DNA of 64,000 nt from Symbiodinium kawagutii (GCA_009767595.1 VSDK01009627.1:194955-258954); one strand, 5' to 3'. Counted from the first letter of the stretch, positions 10,350 through 20,321 are shown. Made by a program: numbers and translations. Notes: generated by a model not told the origin, from the sequence alone.

Positions 10350-13300
10350 ATGTCATCAAGTTTTGCCGTGACCCCAGTACGATTATCATTGGATGACCTG
10401 ATACCAATTCATCCCAATGATCATGCATTGATGATGTTTGCAAAGAAACTCCCATCGTTGTTTGACCCATGGCCAGACCAAGCATGTTTTTGGGACAACT
10501 CGTTCCTTGAATTTTTGCCTGATCTCGCTCCAGAATTCTTGTTGCTGTTGACGCAAATTCCCAAATGGCAACAGGAGCCAGTGTGTTCCATACACATGTT
10601 CATTGATGGGTCCAGTTTTGACCAGAATCGACAAGTGTCAGATGCACCAATGTCGGCATGGGCTTTCATTGTGGTTGTTGAATGCCATACCACTAATGGA
10701 AATTGCCACAGATACTATGGTGCGTCGGCCGGTCCTTTGTCTACAGGCAACATGCAAGTGGACCTTTGTCCCAGTGTAGGAGAGTTGCTTCATGATGCTT
10801 TATCGGCTGAAGCGGTAGCCATGATTTGGTCATTAGCGTGGCTGCTACAATGCCCATTTACATGTCCAGCCACATTGCATTATGATAACTCTACGGTTGG
10901 GCCTTTCACTGCTGGCCGTGCTAGATGGACTGCCACTTGGGAATATGAAGTTTTGCGCAACACTTTGAGTTCCCCAAGACACATCTTGCAGTGCACTCCT
11001 AGATGCTTTGAATTCTCCCATCTCAAAGCACATGATGGACACCCGTGGAGTGAAGCAGTGGATAGTTTGGCCAAAGCCGTTGCCAAGGGAATTTTGATCC
11101 CTCCTCAACTTCCAGTCCATGTAGCAGAGATCCTACGCCATTCTCACCTCAATACAGCATGGATGCATTTTTCCCCTTTGCATAGCATCCCTCGACCCTA
11201 TGCGTTGCATAGTGTATTTGCTAAGGAGGGACCATTCCATGGACAGAAGGAAGATGTCACTTGGTGGAATCCTACGACCTATCAAGAGTCCACCCATATA
11301 CAGATCAATCTGTGTATGGCTACAGCCAACGTCCTCACCTTGGACACTGGCACCACCAAGCAGCAGACCCAGGGTCTCATGCAACTGGGTCGCATAGCTA
11401 CTCTACAGGCGCAATGTGACGAAGCACACATTGGAATCGTGGGTCTGCAAGAAACACGCACTCAGGGGAGTAGCGTTCGCCACAGCTGCACCCACCTCGT
11501 ATACCAATCGGGAGCCACGCAACAAAACACTCATGGCTGTGAACTTTGGTTGAGTAAAACTTGGCCTTATGCATACCATGATGGATCTCCTTTGTGTTTT
11601 GCGGCCTCACATGTACAAGTTGTGTCGTTTGGACCACGACACCTGATTGCAGTGATTAGAGCTCCTCATTGCCATTTGCGTGTAGCAGTCATTCATGCAC
11701 CACATGGGCAATCGAAACAGCCTACCCCGCAAGAATGGTGGAAAATGTTTGATCAACAAATTGCTCAAACTCCAACACAGCTTCCTCTTCTTGTACTGGG
11801 GGACATGAATGCACGCATTGGCAACATAGTCAGTGAAGCAGTTTCCGATGTCAGTCCAGAAGAAGAGACGGAGACCGGTCATTTGCTACATGCTTTCATG
11901 CTTGAACACATGCTATGGGCACCTTCTACCTTTGAACACTGTCATCGTGGGGACAGTTTTACATGGGTATCACATGATGGAGTCCAACACCGTTTGGACT
12001 ATGTGCTTTTGCCACAGGCTTGGAAGCAGATGCACATCCAATCGCATGTAGCCTACAGTTTTGATTTGATGACGGCCAACCATGATCATTTTCCTGTTGT
12101 CACCCAAGTTGCCATGCAGGTTGCTTCCAAACATGAAACACAGAATCGATTGAGAATTGATGTTCGAAAATGTGCCGATGACGATGCCAAGCGAACTTTT
12201 CAATCCTTTCTTCGTTCCTTTCCTCAGATACCGTGGCAAGTTGGTGTAGGCCTCCATGCAGAGATGTTGACCAGTTGGATTCAAAAAGCGGCCCAACTTT
12301 GTTTTCCAGTGGATTATCAATTGCCCAGACAACGATACATGTCAGAGGCCACCTGGGCTGTTGTCAAAGTCCGTAAAGCATTGTTGAAGATTACACAATC
12401 TGCCATCAAACACCTGAGAATGTGTTGTCTCAAACGTTTCTTCCTTGCCTGGAAATGGTACAGAACATTCCTCCAAGTGCGAAGAATACCACAATATGGC
12501 AGTATCTTGGTGCAAATCTATGCAGTTGGCATTCACCAAGTTTGTCAAATGTGTACTCAAATCCAGTTGCAATGTCGAGCTGTGTACCGTTGGTCCTTTG
12601 TACACAGACGCAAGTTGCATACTATGGCTAGACAAATGAGCAGACAGGATCGAGTGCACCAGGCTGAACAACTGGCCAAGCAGTTTTCTACAGCTGCGTA
12701 TTCCAGGGACACCAAGGCCATGTATGCAGCCTTGCGCCCCTTATTGGGGCAAACCTTTCGCAAGCGATCCCAGGGCTTCAAACCTCTTCCAGCTGTGCGT
12801 GACTCAGCTGGACATCTTGCGCAAGATCTTTCCGATGCGCAAGAGCTTTGGCGTTCTCATTTTGCGCAGCAAGAACATGGTATTGCTGTCTCTGTGGCTC
12901 AACTGCAAGACTTGGCGCAACTTCAAGCACCACGATACCTGGATCACATGCTTGAATTTGACATGTCTCTCATGCCCCAGCTGCGTGACATAGAGCATTA
13001 CATCTTGAAGGCCAAAAAGCACAAGTGCCCTGGCCGAGATGGGCTGCCGTGTGAATTCTATCAGTTAGATCCACCGGTTTTTGCCAAGCTTTTTCAACCT
13101 TTGTTTAGCAAATGCGCAGTGCGATGTACAGAGCCACTTCGATGGAAGGGCGGTGATGTGTGTGCGCTTCCAAAGGTCAATCAGCCTACCACTAATGTAG
13201 AGCAGTTTCGGTCAATCCTTCTTGCTGACTTTTCGAGTAAGATTTATCATGGTTTGATCAGACAGAAACTCCTTCCTTGCTTCACCCAATATAAGCTTTC

Positions 13301-14501
13301 CATGCAGGCAGGAGGAGTTCCCGGTTTGGGTACTGACATGCTGAATCTTTATGTTCAGTCCTTCGCCCAGTTTTGCACATTTCAGAAGCGTTCTAGTGCC
13401 TCGCTCTTTGTTGACATCAAGCAGGCCTTTTACAGAACGGTTCGGCCATTGCTCATCTTTCGACGACATATCACTGAGCATGAGCTGGCACATTTTTGGC
13501 AGACTTCTGGTTTTTCAGTTGAGCTGTATCATGAATTTGTTTCCCATGTCCGCTCACCATGTGCGTTGGACAAGGCTTGCATAGGAAGTCATCAACAAGC
13601 ACAGGTAAGTAGTCTGCTTGCCACTACTTGGTTTAAACTTCGAAATGTTGATGCATCGTTGACATGTACCTCCACCGGCACCAGACCAGGGGATAGCATT
13701 GCAGACATTTTGTTTGCATTCTTGATGGGACGTTTCCTTCATGAACTCCGGGACTTGTTCGTACAACATGACCTGCATATGTCCCTGAAACTTGAATGGC
13801 TGCCGGTTGGACAATTCCAAGCTGATGATTTGGACAATCCGTTGATCGTTCATGCTTGCTGGGTTGATGATCTTGTTCTTCTTCTAGAGGCACCTTCCCC
13901 AGAACAACTGTTGGCCAAGACGCAAATGGCTATTGCACTTGTTCAGGATTTAGCCACTTCGTATGGGATCACCCTCAATTATGGGAAGAACAAAACCTCA
14001 GTGCTGTTAGCATTGAGAGGGGACCAAGCCAAATCTGCTTGGACGGACCTCTTGCATGTTGATGCTGCCAATCCCAAGCTGCCTTTTCAGTGCAAATCAA
14101 GTTCTGCTCCGATGCAACTGGACATCGTGGCTGATTATGTGTATCTAGGGGTTTTATTAGATCAACAGGGGCATCCAGCAGCTGAAGTGAAGAGGCGAGT
14201 ATTAAGTCTCCAGGCCTCCACAAAGCTGCTGAACAAAGGGGTCTTTCGTTCCAAACAGTTGCCATATGAGACAAAGAAGTTGCTGTTCCACTCAATGACC
14301 ATGAGCAAGTTGGTGTTTTCAGCGGGTGCATGGCACACAGCCCAGATGTGGATCACTCAAGTAATGGCCCTGTATCGCAAGATTGCACCCACTGTTGTGT
14401 CCGGACCACACACAACACATTTAGATGTGTTAGCGGATTGCATGGTCATACACCCTCACATGATTCTGTTTCTCCAACGCATGAACTTGCTAGATATATA
14501 G
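10350..14501 (+). CDS. Element A ORF2: RNase H - endonuclease - reverse transcriptase
   Basis: 1,383 residues from ATG 10350. The frame is open further upstream over ORF1, but that part has no homology-like character. An N-terminal RNase H domain (about 80-245) shows IDGSS with Asp86, Glu154, Asp179 (HYDN) and Asp238 in VDSLAK. An APE-type endonuclease follows (about 318-585) with Asn327, Glu368 in LQETR, GDMNA (Asp485, Asn487) and a terminal NHDHFPV. The reverse transcriptase (about 885-1240) has RDGLP, motif A LFVDIKQAF (Asp1022), motif B TGTRPGDSIAD and motif C WVDD (Asp1173, Asp1174). All catalytic positions appear intact. RNase H in front of the endonuclease is unusual, because LINE RNase H domains normally follow the polymerase. 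The stop is 4 nt before the ORF3 ATG. Confidence 0.92.
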   Translation: MSSSFAVTPVRLSLDDLIPIHPNDHALMMFAKKLPSLFDPWPDQACFWDNSFLEFLPDLAPEFLLLLTQIPKWQQEPVCSIHMFIDGSSFDQNRQVSDAPMSAWAFIVVVECHTTNGNCHRYYGASAGPLSTGNMQVDLCPSVGELLHDALSAEAVAMIWSLAWLLQCPFTCPATLHYDNSTVGPFTAGRARWTATWEYEVLRNTLSSPRHILQCTPRCFEFSHLKAHDGHPWSEAVDSLAKAVAKGILIPPQLPVHVAEILRHSHLNTAWMHFSPLHSIPRPYALHSVFAKEGPFHGQKEDVTWWNPTTYQESTHIQINLCMATANVLTLDTGTTKQQTQGLMQLGRIATLQAQCDEAHIGIVGLQETRTQGSSVRHSCTHLVYQSGATQQNTHGCELWLSKTWPYAYHDGSPLCFAASHVQVVSFGPRHLIAVIRAPHCHLRVAVIHAPHGQSKQPTPQEWWKMFDQQIAQTPTQLPLLVLGDMNARIGNIVSEAVSDVSPEEETETGHLLHAFMLEHMLWAPSTFEHCHRGDSFTWVSHDGVQHRLDYVLLPQAWKQMHIQSHVAYSFDLMTANHDHFPVVTQVAMQVASKHETQNRLRIDVRKCADDDAKRTFQSFLRSFPQIPWQVGVGLHAEMLTSWIQKAAQLCFPVDYQLPRQRYMSEATWAVVKVRKALLKITQSAIKHLRMCCLKRFFLAWKWYRTFLQVRRIPQYGSILVQIYAVGIHQVCQMCTQIQLQCRAVYRWSFVHRRKLHTMARQMSRQDRVHQAEQLAKQFSTAAYSRDTKAMYAALRPLLGQTFRKRSQGFKPLPAVRDSAGHLAQDLSDAQELWRSHFAQQEHGIAVSVAQLQDLAQLQAPRYLDHMLEFDMSLMPQLRDIEHYILKAKKHKCPGRDGLPCEFYQLDPPVFAKLFQPLFSKCAVRCTEPLRWKGGDVCALPKVNQPTTNVEQFRSILLADFSSKIYHGLIRQKLLPCFTQYKLSMQAGGVPGLGTDMLNLYVQSFAQFCTFQKRSSASLFVDIKQAFYRTVRPLLIFRRHITEHELAHFWQTSGFSVELYHEFVSHVRSPCALDKACIGSHQQAQVSSLLATTWFKLRNVDASLTCTSTGTRPGDSIADILFAFLMGRFLHELRDLFVQHDLHMSLKLEWLPVGQFQADDLDNPLIVHACWVDDLVLLLEAPSPEQLLAKTQMAIALVQDLATSYGITLNYGKNKTSVLLALRGDQAKSAWTDLLHVDAANPKLPFQCKSSSAPMQLDIVADYVYLGVLLDQQGHPAAEVKRRVLSLQASTKLLNKGVFRSKQLPYETKKLLFHSMTMSKLVFSAGAWHTAQMWITQVMALYRKIAPTVVSGPHTTHLDVLADCMVIHPHMILFLQRMNLLDI

Positions 14502-14505
14502 AATC

Positions 14506-16632
14506 ATGCAGAGTGAAATGGTGGAGCTTTTTGCCATCCTTCAGCACCAGGATCGACAAACAGGATGGCTTGGACTTGTTTGTGATGACCTTGTCCGTAC
14601 AGCCACCCTTCACAATGACCAGATGATCCGTGATGCAGCCGAATCCTTTAATATGGCATGGATTGCGACCCATAGCTTTCAGAATCATAAGGTTTTTACC
14701 AAACTGAGCCGGACCGTAGTCAAGCACTACAAAGGATACCTGCAGCTGTGGAAGTCTTTCCGAAAATTACAGAAGAAACTCATGACCACTTTTGAAGTTT
14801 ATGGGATTTCTTGGAGTGATCATAATGTACCAATTCCCAGAGGAACGAATTTTGTTTGTGACCAATGTGATGCTTCTTTTCCTACATATGGAGCCTTGTG
14901 TACACATGCTCTGAAAAAGCATAATCGATGGAATGTGGTCCAACGGTTTGCTACTGCTAATGTGTGCAGAAGTTGTCTCAAGTGCTACGACAGCCGGCAA
15001 CAGCTGATCCATCACTTGAAGTATTACAGAACTGGTTGCTTGATGAAACTGATCCTCACCACTCCACCGCTCACCGATGCTGACTTGGAGGATGTTTTAG
15101 CAGAAGAACGTCAACAAATCAAAACTGATCACAGGAAGCAGCGTCGTACTCACCATGTCCATCCTGTCACCCGTGTTCATGGGCCTTTCTTGCCGTGGCC
15201 GTGGCAACGCAGCAAGGACTTTCACCGAGGTGCCACACAGGACCCCCAGATAGTCGCAGAGGATGCTCGTTCTGACTTACTCATGCAGGTATATGAAGCC
15301 CTGGCCGGCCACCGTGCTTCAACCTTGTTTGATGTCTTGATGCAGTATCCTTTTGATGGCGATCTTGCTTCATTTTTAATAGACCAGTACGTTCAGATGT
15401 TTGACCCCCAATTCAACCATGATGATGCAGAGCGGTACTTAATCCTCCAAGACACAATCGTACTCTGGCAGGACTCTTGTTTGCAATTGCCTTGTTTTTC
15501 CATGCAAAAGATTCCTTGGGATAAAGCCAAGTCCTTGTTGGAACAGATCCGCACTCCCGTTCACGGAGCCCAACATGTGACCCAATCATATGACACACGA
15601 CGCACACTGACTTTGCAAAAATTTTGGGATGACTTTGACGTAGTCACCAATCTTGAGGAGCAGATTCAGAGGGAACGTGCTAAGCAATATGCATTTCCAG
15701 TTCCACCGTGTGTCCCCGCATGGCCTCATCCCATATACCTGTACGTCTTTTCAGGCAGGAGGAGACCCGGTGACTACCAGAGTCACGTTGAACACCTGTT
15801 ACAGGAACGACAATTGCCAGGCAGAGTTTTGCTCATTGATTTAGCCCTGTCAGATAAGCACAATGTATATGATGATGACCTTGTAGCAACTTTAGTTCAG
15901 ATGATCAGGGTTGGAGCCATTGGCTCTCTGCTCATCGCACCACCCTGTGAAACCTGGTCAAATGCACGCACATTGGATCATGAACATGGAGCCGCTCCAC
16001 GTCCCCTGCGTTCCAACACACAACCAATGTGCATAGCTGGCTTGACCCACTCTGAATTGCAGCAGCTACAGGTTAGCAACTACCTGTTGTTCATTGCCAT
16101 TGAACTGATGCTGCATTGTGCCTACACGAGCACTCCAGCGACTATGGAGCATCCCATGGAACCTCGAGCGCCTGATGCCCCGTCGATTTGGAGGCTTCCC
16201 TGGCTTCAGAAGATGGAAGAGGCCAATGTGATGGTGCGTTCTCTTCTGTGGCAGGCTAGCTACGGAGCGACTTCTGCGAAGCCAACCCACTTTCTGACAT
16301 GTGGCATTCGACATTTTCGTCAAAGATGTCGAGCTTTTGAACGCAAGGTATGCTGGAACGAACTCCAAGTACTCCGAGGCAAAGATCATACCGGTGCATG
16401 GAAGACGGCACAAGGGAAGGAATACCCTTCCGATTTGAACAAAGCACTAGCAACGGTACATGTCGAATCCAATTCTCATCGCAGACAGAATCTCCATCCT
16501 GATGCACGTACAGTTTGCACCGTGGATGAGAGCTTTGAGATGCTGTATGCTGGCGACTGTGTGTTGCATGAACAGCAGATGGCACCAGACTACCATGGTG
16601 CAAAGTTACAGTTACTCAACACCATGGACTGA
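14506..16632 (+). CDS. Element A ORF3: zinc fingers plus divergent cytosine-methyltransferase-like domain
   Basis: 708 residues. Zinc finger 1 is C118-x2-C121-x12-H134-x4-H139 (C2H2). Zinc finger 2 has C154-x2-C157, then H169/H170 and C178. A helical linker leads to a Rossmann-like domain (about 405-620) whose order mimics a C5-methyltransferase: LYVFSGRRRPGD (411-423) for motif I, LLIDLAL (442-448) for motif II, IAPPCETWSNAR (477-488) for motif IV and TMEHP (546-550) for motif VI. Gln of the usual PPCQ is Glu, and ENV is replaced by EHP, so activity is uncertain. I see no clear motif X. The start follows the ORF2 stop by 4 nt, and the zinc-finger region would normally be continuous with the polymerase, so ORF3 may be the displaced C-terminal part of ORF2. 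The methyltransferase assignment is inference from motif order; the zinc fingers are direct. Confidence 0.8.
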   Translation: MQSEMVELFAILQHQDRQTGWLGLVCDDLVRTATLHNDQMIRDAAESFNMAWIATHSFQNHKVFTKLSRTVVKHYKGYLQLWKSFRKLQKKLMTTFEVYGISWSDHNVPIPRGTNFVCDQCDASFPTYGALCTHALKKHNRWNVVQRFATANVCRSCLKCYDSRQQLIHHLKYYRTGCLMKLILTTPPLTDADLEDVLAEERQQIKTDHRKQRRTHHVHPVTRVHGPFLPWPWQRSKDFHRGATQDPQIVAEDARSDLLMQVYEALAGHRASTLFDVLMQYPFDGDLASFLIDQYVQMFDPQFNHDDAERYLILQDTIVLWQDSCLQLPCFSMQKIPWDKAKSLLEQIRTPVHGAQHVTQSYDTRRTLTLQKFWDDFDVVTNLEEQIQRERAKQYAFPVPPCVPAWPHPIYLYVFSGRRRPGDYQSHVEHLLQERQLPGRVLLIDLALSDKHNVYDDDLVATLVQMIRVGAIGSLLIAPPCETWSNARTLDHEHGAAPRPLRSNTQPMCIAGLTHSELQQLQVSNYLLFIAIELMLHCAYTSTPATMEHPMEPRAPDAPSIWRLPWLQKMEEANVMVRSLLWQASYGATSAKPTHFLTCGIRHFRQRCRAFERKVCWNELQVLRGKDHTGAWKTAQGKEYPSDLNKALATVHVESNSHRRQNLHPDARTVCTVDESFEMLYAGDCVLHEQQMAPDYHGAKLQLLNTMD

Positions 16633-16775
16633 ATCTGAACGAGTGTCAATTTATTTTAGGAGGATTCAACTATAAGTATTTGTTGTGTATTGACATTCCT
16701 TCAGGCACGCCAGAATTTGTTTCCTGCGGGCTAAGCCCCTCTGACGGCATAGAAAGAAAAGAAAAAGAAAGAAAA
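16633..16775 (+). other. Element A 3' UTR and A/G-rich tail
   Basis: 143 bp from the ORF3 stop to the right target-site duplication. It contains CTGCGGGCTAAGCCCC (a short GGGCT/AGCCC hairpin), then GACGGCAT, then repeated AGAAA/GAAAA units instead of a pure poly-A. Element B also ends with a GGCAT-GAAA block, so this may be a shared 3' recognition feature. Confidence 0.7.
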
Positions 16776-16788
16776 GTTGGTTGACCAG
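16776..16788 (+). repeat. Target-site duplication of element A, right copy
   Basis: GTTGGTTGACCAG, an exact match to 8436-8448. It is followed directly by the right half of the interrupted MITE. Confidence 0.9.
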
Positions 16789-16821
16789 TATTTTTGATAG
16801 GGGTTGAAACCACCAACCAGT
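16789..16821 (+). repeat. MITE family I, copy 2, right half
   Basis: Continues the MITE interrupted at 8448. It reads TATTTTTGATAGGGGTTG and then the terminal repeat AAACCACCAACCAGT (16807-16821), matching the left terminal repeat with one mismatch. Confidence 0.85.
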
Positions 16822-17405
16822 ACACCATCACTCCTCAGCGTCATTGCTGGGGGCACTGCGGTACGTGATTCGGCCGTGCCCTCAAGTGCTGGGTTCATTC
16901 ACAACCACGGCATCGTTGTTGGCCGGCTGCTGGTGGCGCCCCATCTGTCCCTGGTTGCTGGTAGGCAACCAGAACTGCTCAAGGTAGAAGCAAAGGTTGA
17001 AAATTGGATGTTGCAAAACCTGGAGTTTCCAAGAAACCCGCTACTCCAGACCCGTAGTTTTTGACTTCCTACACACTCTCCACTGCATGATCTTGAGATG
17101 CATCTTAAATCATTTGAATATGTTTGATTAACATAGATATTACATAGATTCTCCACTTGACAATCTTAAAGTCTCGTACTTGTTCAGCCTGAAATGCCCA
17201 AAACGGGTTGGATACCTCACCGGTACGACCTCTCAGGTGCTCATGGAGCGGCTGTCAACGAAAGGCAGGGATCCTCGCTGAGAGACTGTTGCCACCCTGG
17301 TCAAACAGCCCTATGAACGACGTTCGGTACCTATGAATTGGACTGCGCACACAGAGGAAAGCATGCACAGATTGAAAATTCATGAAGAATATTTGATGAG
17401 ATCTT
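16822..17405. other. No supported gene
   Basis: Host DNA downstream of element A. Nothing recognisable on either strand. Confidence 0.4.
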
Positions 17406-17683
17406 ATGAGCACGGGTGTGTCTACAGGCATGTGCGTGGGTGATGTGATACCAGGTGGTGATACATTCCATGTAGGTATTTGGTCGCATGCCCTGTCTGT
17501 GGCTATGTCCAAGCTGCTGATTTTGTTGCTGGTTGCCTCAAACCCCCTGGGTGGCCCTTGGAAGAAGGGAGGGCATGGGAGGGCACTGGGTCAGCCCTTG
17601 AGGACGACAAAGCCACCGAAGAATCCGAGGCGTTGCCGTGAGCTTTTCAGTTGGCTGCGTACCCCAGTCACCAAACGTCCAAG
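17406..17683 (+). CDS. Possible exon ending at a GTAAGG splice donor
   Basis: A GC-rich stretch that runs open into AAACGTCCAAG followed by GTAAGG, a good donor site. One frame gives a basic product with a hydrophobic SKLLILLLVA segment and a proline-rich basic tail. Another frame over 17485-17640 is also protein-like and acidic. I cannot decide which frame is used or name a family. Confidence 0.22.
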
Positions 17684-17753
17684 GTAAGGCCCCGGGATCC
17701 CAAGCGTCCCCAGTGGTGAATTTGAACAGGTGGAAGTCCATGGCTAGATGGCT

Positions 17754-17835
17754 ATGGGTCAATATTACCCAACCAATTTTATGGGGGCTAATCACCAACA
17801 AAAATAGGAAAACCAATGGTTTTGACTCACTGCCA
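17754..17835 (+). repeat. Dispersed repeat family III, copy 2
   Basis: Begins ATGGGTCAATATT and ends TTTTGACTCACTGCC, so the ends form a short imperfect inverted repeat. The centre ATGGGGGCTAATCACCAACA is shared with 39873-39950 and, more loosely, with 5222-5329. Confidence 0.5.
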
Positions 17836-19670
17836 TTTTTTTACCTTTGCCGGCTCCAGGTGACCATCTTCCAGAGGTCGACCACAGCGAACCCGCTGAG
17901 TCAGGCTCATGGCACTTGAGGTAGCGCCTTGCTATGTGCGGAAAACCCGTCCAGAAATCATCACCTAACGGTTCCCCAGCATAGTTGAGTATTTTTCGAC
18001 ATGTGTAACTCCAACTTTGGGGCACAAGTCTTGTAGAACAAATCTTATGACCTACGAAACGGCATTTTTCAGGAGCAGCCTGAGGTCAGCAAAAGCATGA
18101 GAAAAATGATGACTGGAATTTTGGGGACACATGGGGACATTGTGATCGCCAGCTTATCATGCTTTTCTCACAACGACGGGCAGCTGAACAGGCATGCCAA
18201 TAGCAGGCTTAGGCTTAGCATTGCTTAGCAGAGCTCTCGACGGCAGCGTGCTGTTGAGCCAAGTGGGGACTGCCAAGAGAAAAACAAACGGGGGCCGTGT
18301 AGGTTGGTGATTTGTGCTGGTTGAATTGTGGGTCCTGCGATTCTTGGCCTTTCCAAGGGCGGTACCAGGTAGGTGGAAACCCTATGGGAAACCCCATGGC
18401 TTCTGAGAATGACCTGTTGATACCTGTTTGTTTTCGTTGGTTGAAGGGCATTCGTGTCGCCATGGACATGTTGCCAAACAGTTCGCAAATCGCATGGCAT
18501 TCTCCACCGCTTTGAATGGTCCATATGACCTGCACAGTACCAAGTTTAGGGAGGGTGGTGTTCAATTCATAGATGATATGTGGAGGTACTAATGGGAAAA
18601 GAAGATGTACAATCAAAAGGCATGCGGTAGTGAACCCTAACGTGAATCACTGATGCAAGCCAGTCATTTGCTAGGTGGGGCTTGGAAAACCCCGAGTCAT
18701 CACAAAATGTTGGCACTGCCGGATTTTTCGCGCACTGGGAGCACGGGTAGCTTAGACATGCATGTGTCACTCAAAACTGTGACCTTGGAAAAACCAAAGC
18801 TGCGATCGATTTTTCAAGCTTGGAGCAATGCAGTTCCGAATCCATGACTCCTGCATCGTGATCATCGTGCCTGCCAAGAGATTTAGAGAACCCTTCGTGG
18901 CCACCTTTTCTTCGCTATCGCGGCTGCACTCAGCAGCTGCCTGTGGGAGGTGTCTTAGCACAGCTCATTTCATGAAGCTTCGCATGTGCAGCTCCAACAT
19001 GTTACAACAACATCTGATGACGGTGGGCTATGGTAGATTTCTTTCTGAATTCTGAATGATCATGCGCTGGTGCAACTAACTCCAAAAACTCTATGCATTT
19101 TATTCAGACTGCGATTTTTATAGATGCAAGCTGTTGAGGCTGCAGCCTATATCTATACATGATCACGTTGCTGCCGCATTTTGAATCATTTTGGGTCGAC
19201 TAGCCCATCGAAGTCCCACAATTCAGTCCCTGGTCAGTCTGTTGGACGTCACAGGCGTGGGATGGGGCGGGGTGGGGCCCCACCATGGCAGCACCTCGCG
19301 ATGCCATGCCGCCATGAACCCGGAAGCGCCGGAGTTTGTCCCAAGTGAGGCGTGGGACCGCATGGTGAATTGAAATCACTGAGGGATGGAATTTGAAACT
19401 CTGCAAGAAGATTTTTGTCGGATCTCGGAAACAGATTGCTAAGAGTCAATGTCATCTCGATCCCTTCAAAAACGATCTTGGATATTGTGGGCAGGGCAGG
19501 GCAGGGCTACTGTAGCGGCTGCCTATCCTTCGGCCCAACCCCCAAAGCCCATGTGGTGCCTCGTTTCAGACCTCACACTGGCCCACGGAAGCAAGCAGTT
19601 CTTACGGGGCTTACATGATACGATGTAGCCATTCCAATGTTCATAGGGCTTGCGCATCTTTGCACTGACG
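17836..19670. other. No supported gene
   Basis: Mixed-composition non-coding DNA. Several open frames of 60-130 codons overlap on opposite strands and none has recognisable motifs. Confidence 0.4.
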
Positions 19671-19671
19671 C

Positions 19672-20321
19672 TTCCAGCTGGAAAGGGGGTCATCTGTGCA
19701 CGCGGACAACGGGTCATTTGTGCACACAGAAGACGGGTCATCTCTGCGCGCGAACAGGGCTGCATCCATGCACAAGCCCCATGTCCCCCTGTTCCCATGC
19801 CCCCTGTCCCGAACGTAAACCCTAAAGGGTGATGTCTTTGGCAGCCATCCCATGCACAAGCCCCATGTCCCCCCAAACCCCATGCCCCCATGCCCCTTGT
19901 CCCCAATGTGAACTCTAAAGGACAAAGGGTGATGTCTTTGGCAGCCATCCCATGCACAAGCCCCATGTCCCCCCAAACCCCATGCCCCCATGCCCCTTGT
20001 CCCCAATGTGAACTCTAAAGGACAAAGGGTGATGTCTTTGGCAGCCATCCCATGCACAAGCCCCATGTCCCCCCAAACCCCATGCCCCCATGCCCCTTGT
20101 CCCCAATGTGAACTCTAAAGGACAAAGGGTGATGTCTTTGGCAGCCATCCCATGCACAAGCCCCATGTCCCCCTAAACCCCATGTCCCCTGTCCCCAATG
20201 TAACACCTAAAGGGTGCAATTCCCTGTGTGTGCGGATGACCCTCTTTCTGTACGCGTGGATTGCGGATCATTCTTTTTTTTTTGTGCGCGGATGGCGGAT
20301 GACCCCCTTACCCTTCCAGCT
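19672..20321. repeat. Minisatellite (100-bp unit) bounded by inverted repeats
   Basis: The left end TTCCAGCTGGAAAGGGGGTC (19672-19691) is matched in reverse complement by GATGACCCCCTT plus TTCCAGCT at 20298-20321, with a 4-bp insertion. Inside are three 24-bp repeats starting GGGTCAT at 19687, 19711 and 19735. These are followed by a 100-bp unit starting GATGTCTTTGGCAGCC at 19831, 19931, 20031 and 20131, the last unit diverged. The middle units are nearly identical, which implies recent expansion. The minus-strand Gly/Met-rich frame across the array is a by-product of the period. Confidence 0.8.

Larger units (their letters stand above)
8449..16775 (+). mobile_element. Element A: full-length LINE-type retrotransposon with three ORFs
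   Basis: An 8,327-bp non-LTR retroelement bounded by a perfect 13-bp target-site duplication and ending in an A/G-rich tail of AGAAA-like units. It starts with a short hairpin and encodes ORF1 (zinc-ribbon, Q/P-rich, probably RNA binding), ORF2 (RNase H, endonuclease, reverse transcriptase) and ORF3 (two zinc fingers and a methyltransferase-like domain). Catalytic residues of the enzymes look intact and the duplication is perfect, so the insertion appears young. The only visible lesion is a frame break between ORF2 and ORF3. There are no long terminal repeats. It inserted into a pre-existing MITE in the same orientation as the family consensus used here. Confidence 0.92.

Noticed and set aside
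19523..20206. Gly/Met-rich minus-strand frames over the minisatellite
   Set aside because: The repeated protein units follow the 100-bp period only; no independent coding evidence.
19831..20230. Possible CRISPR array
   Set aside because: Units are 100 bp and directly adjacent with no spacers, and the DNA is eukaryotic.
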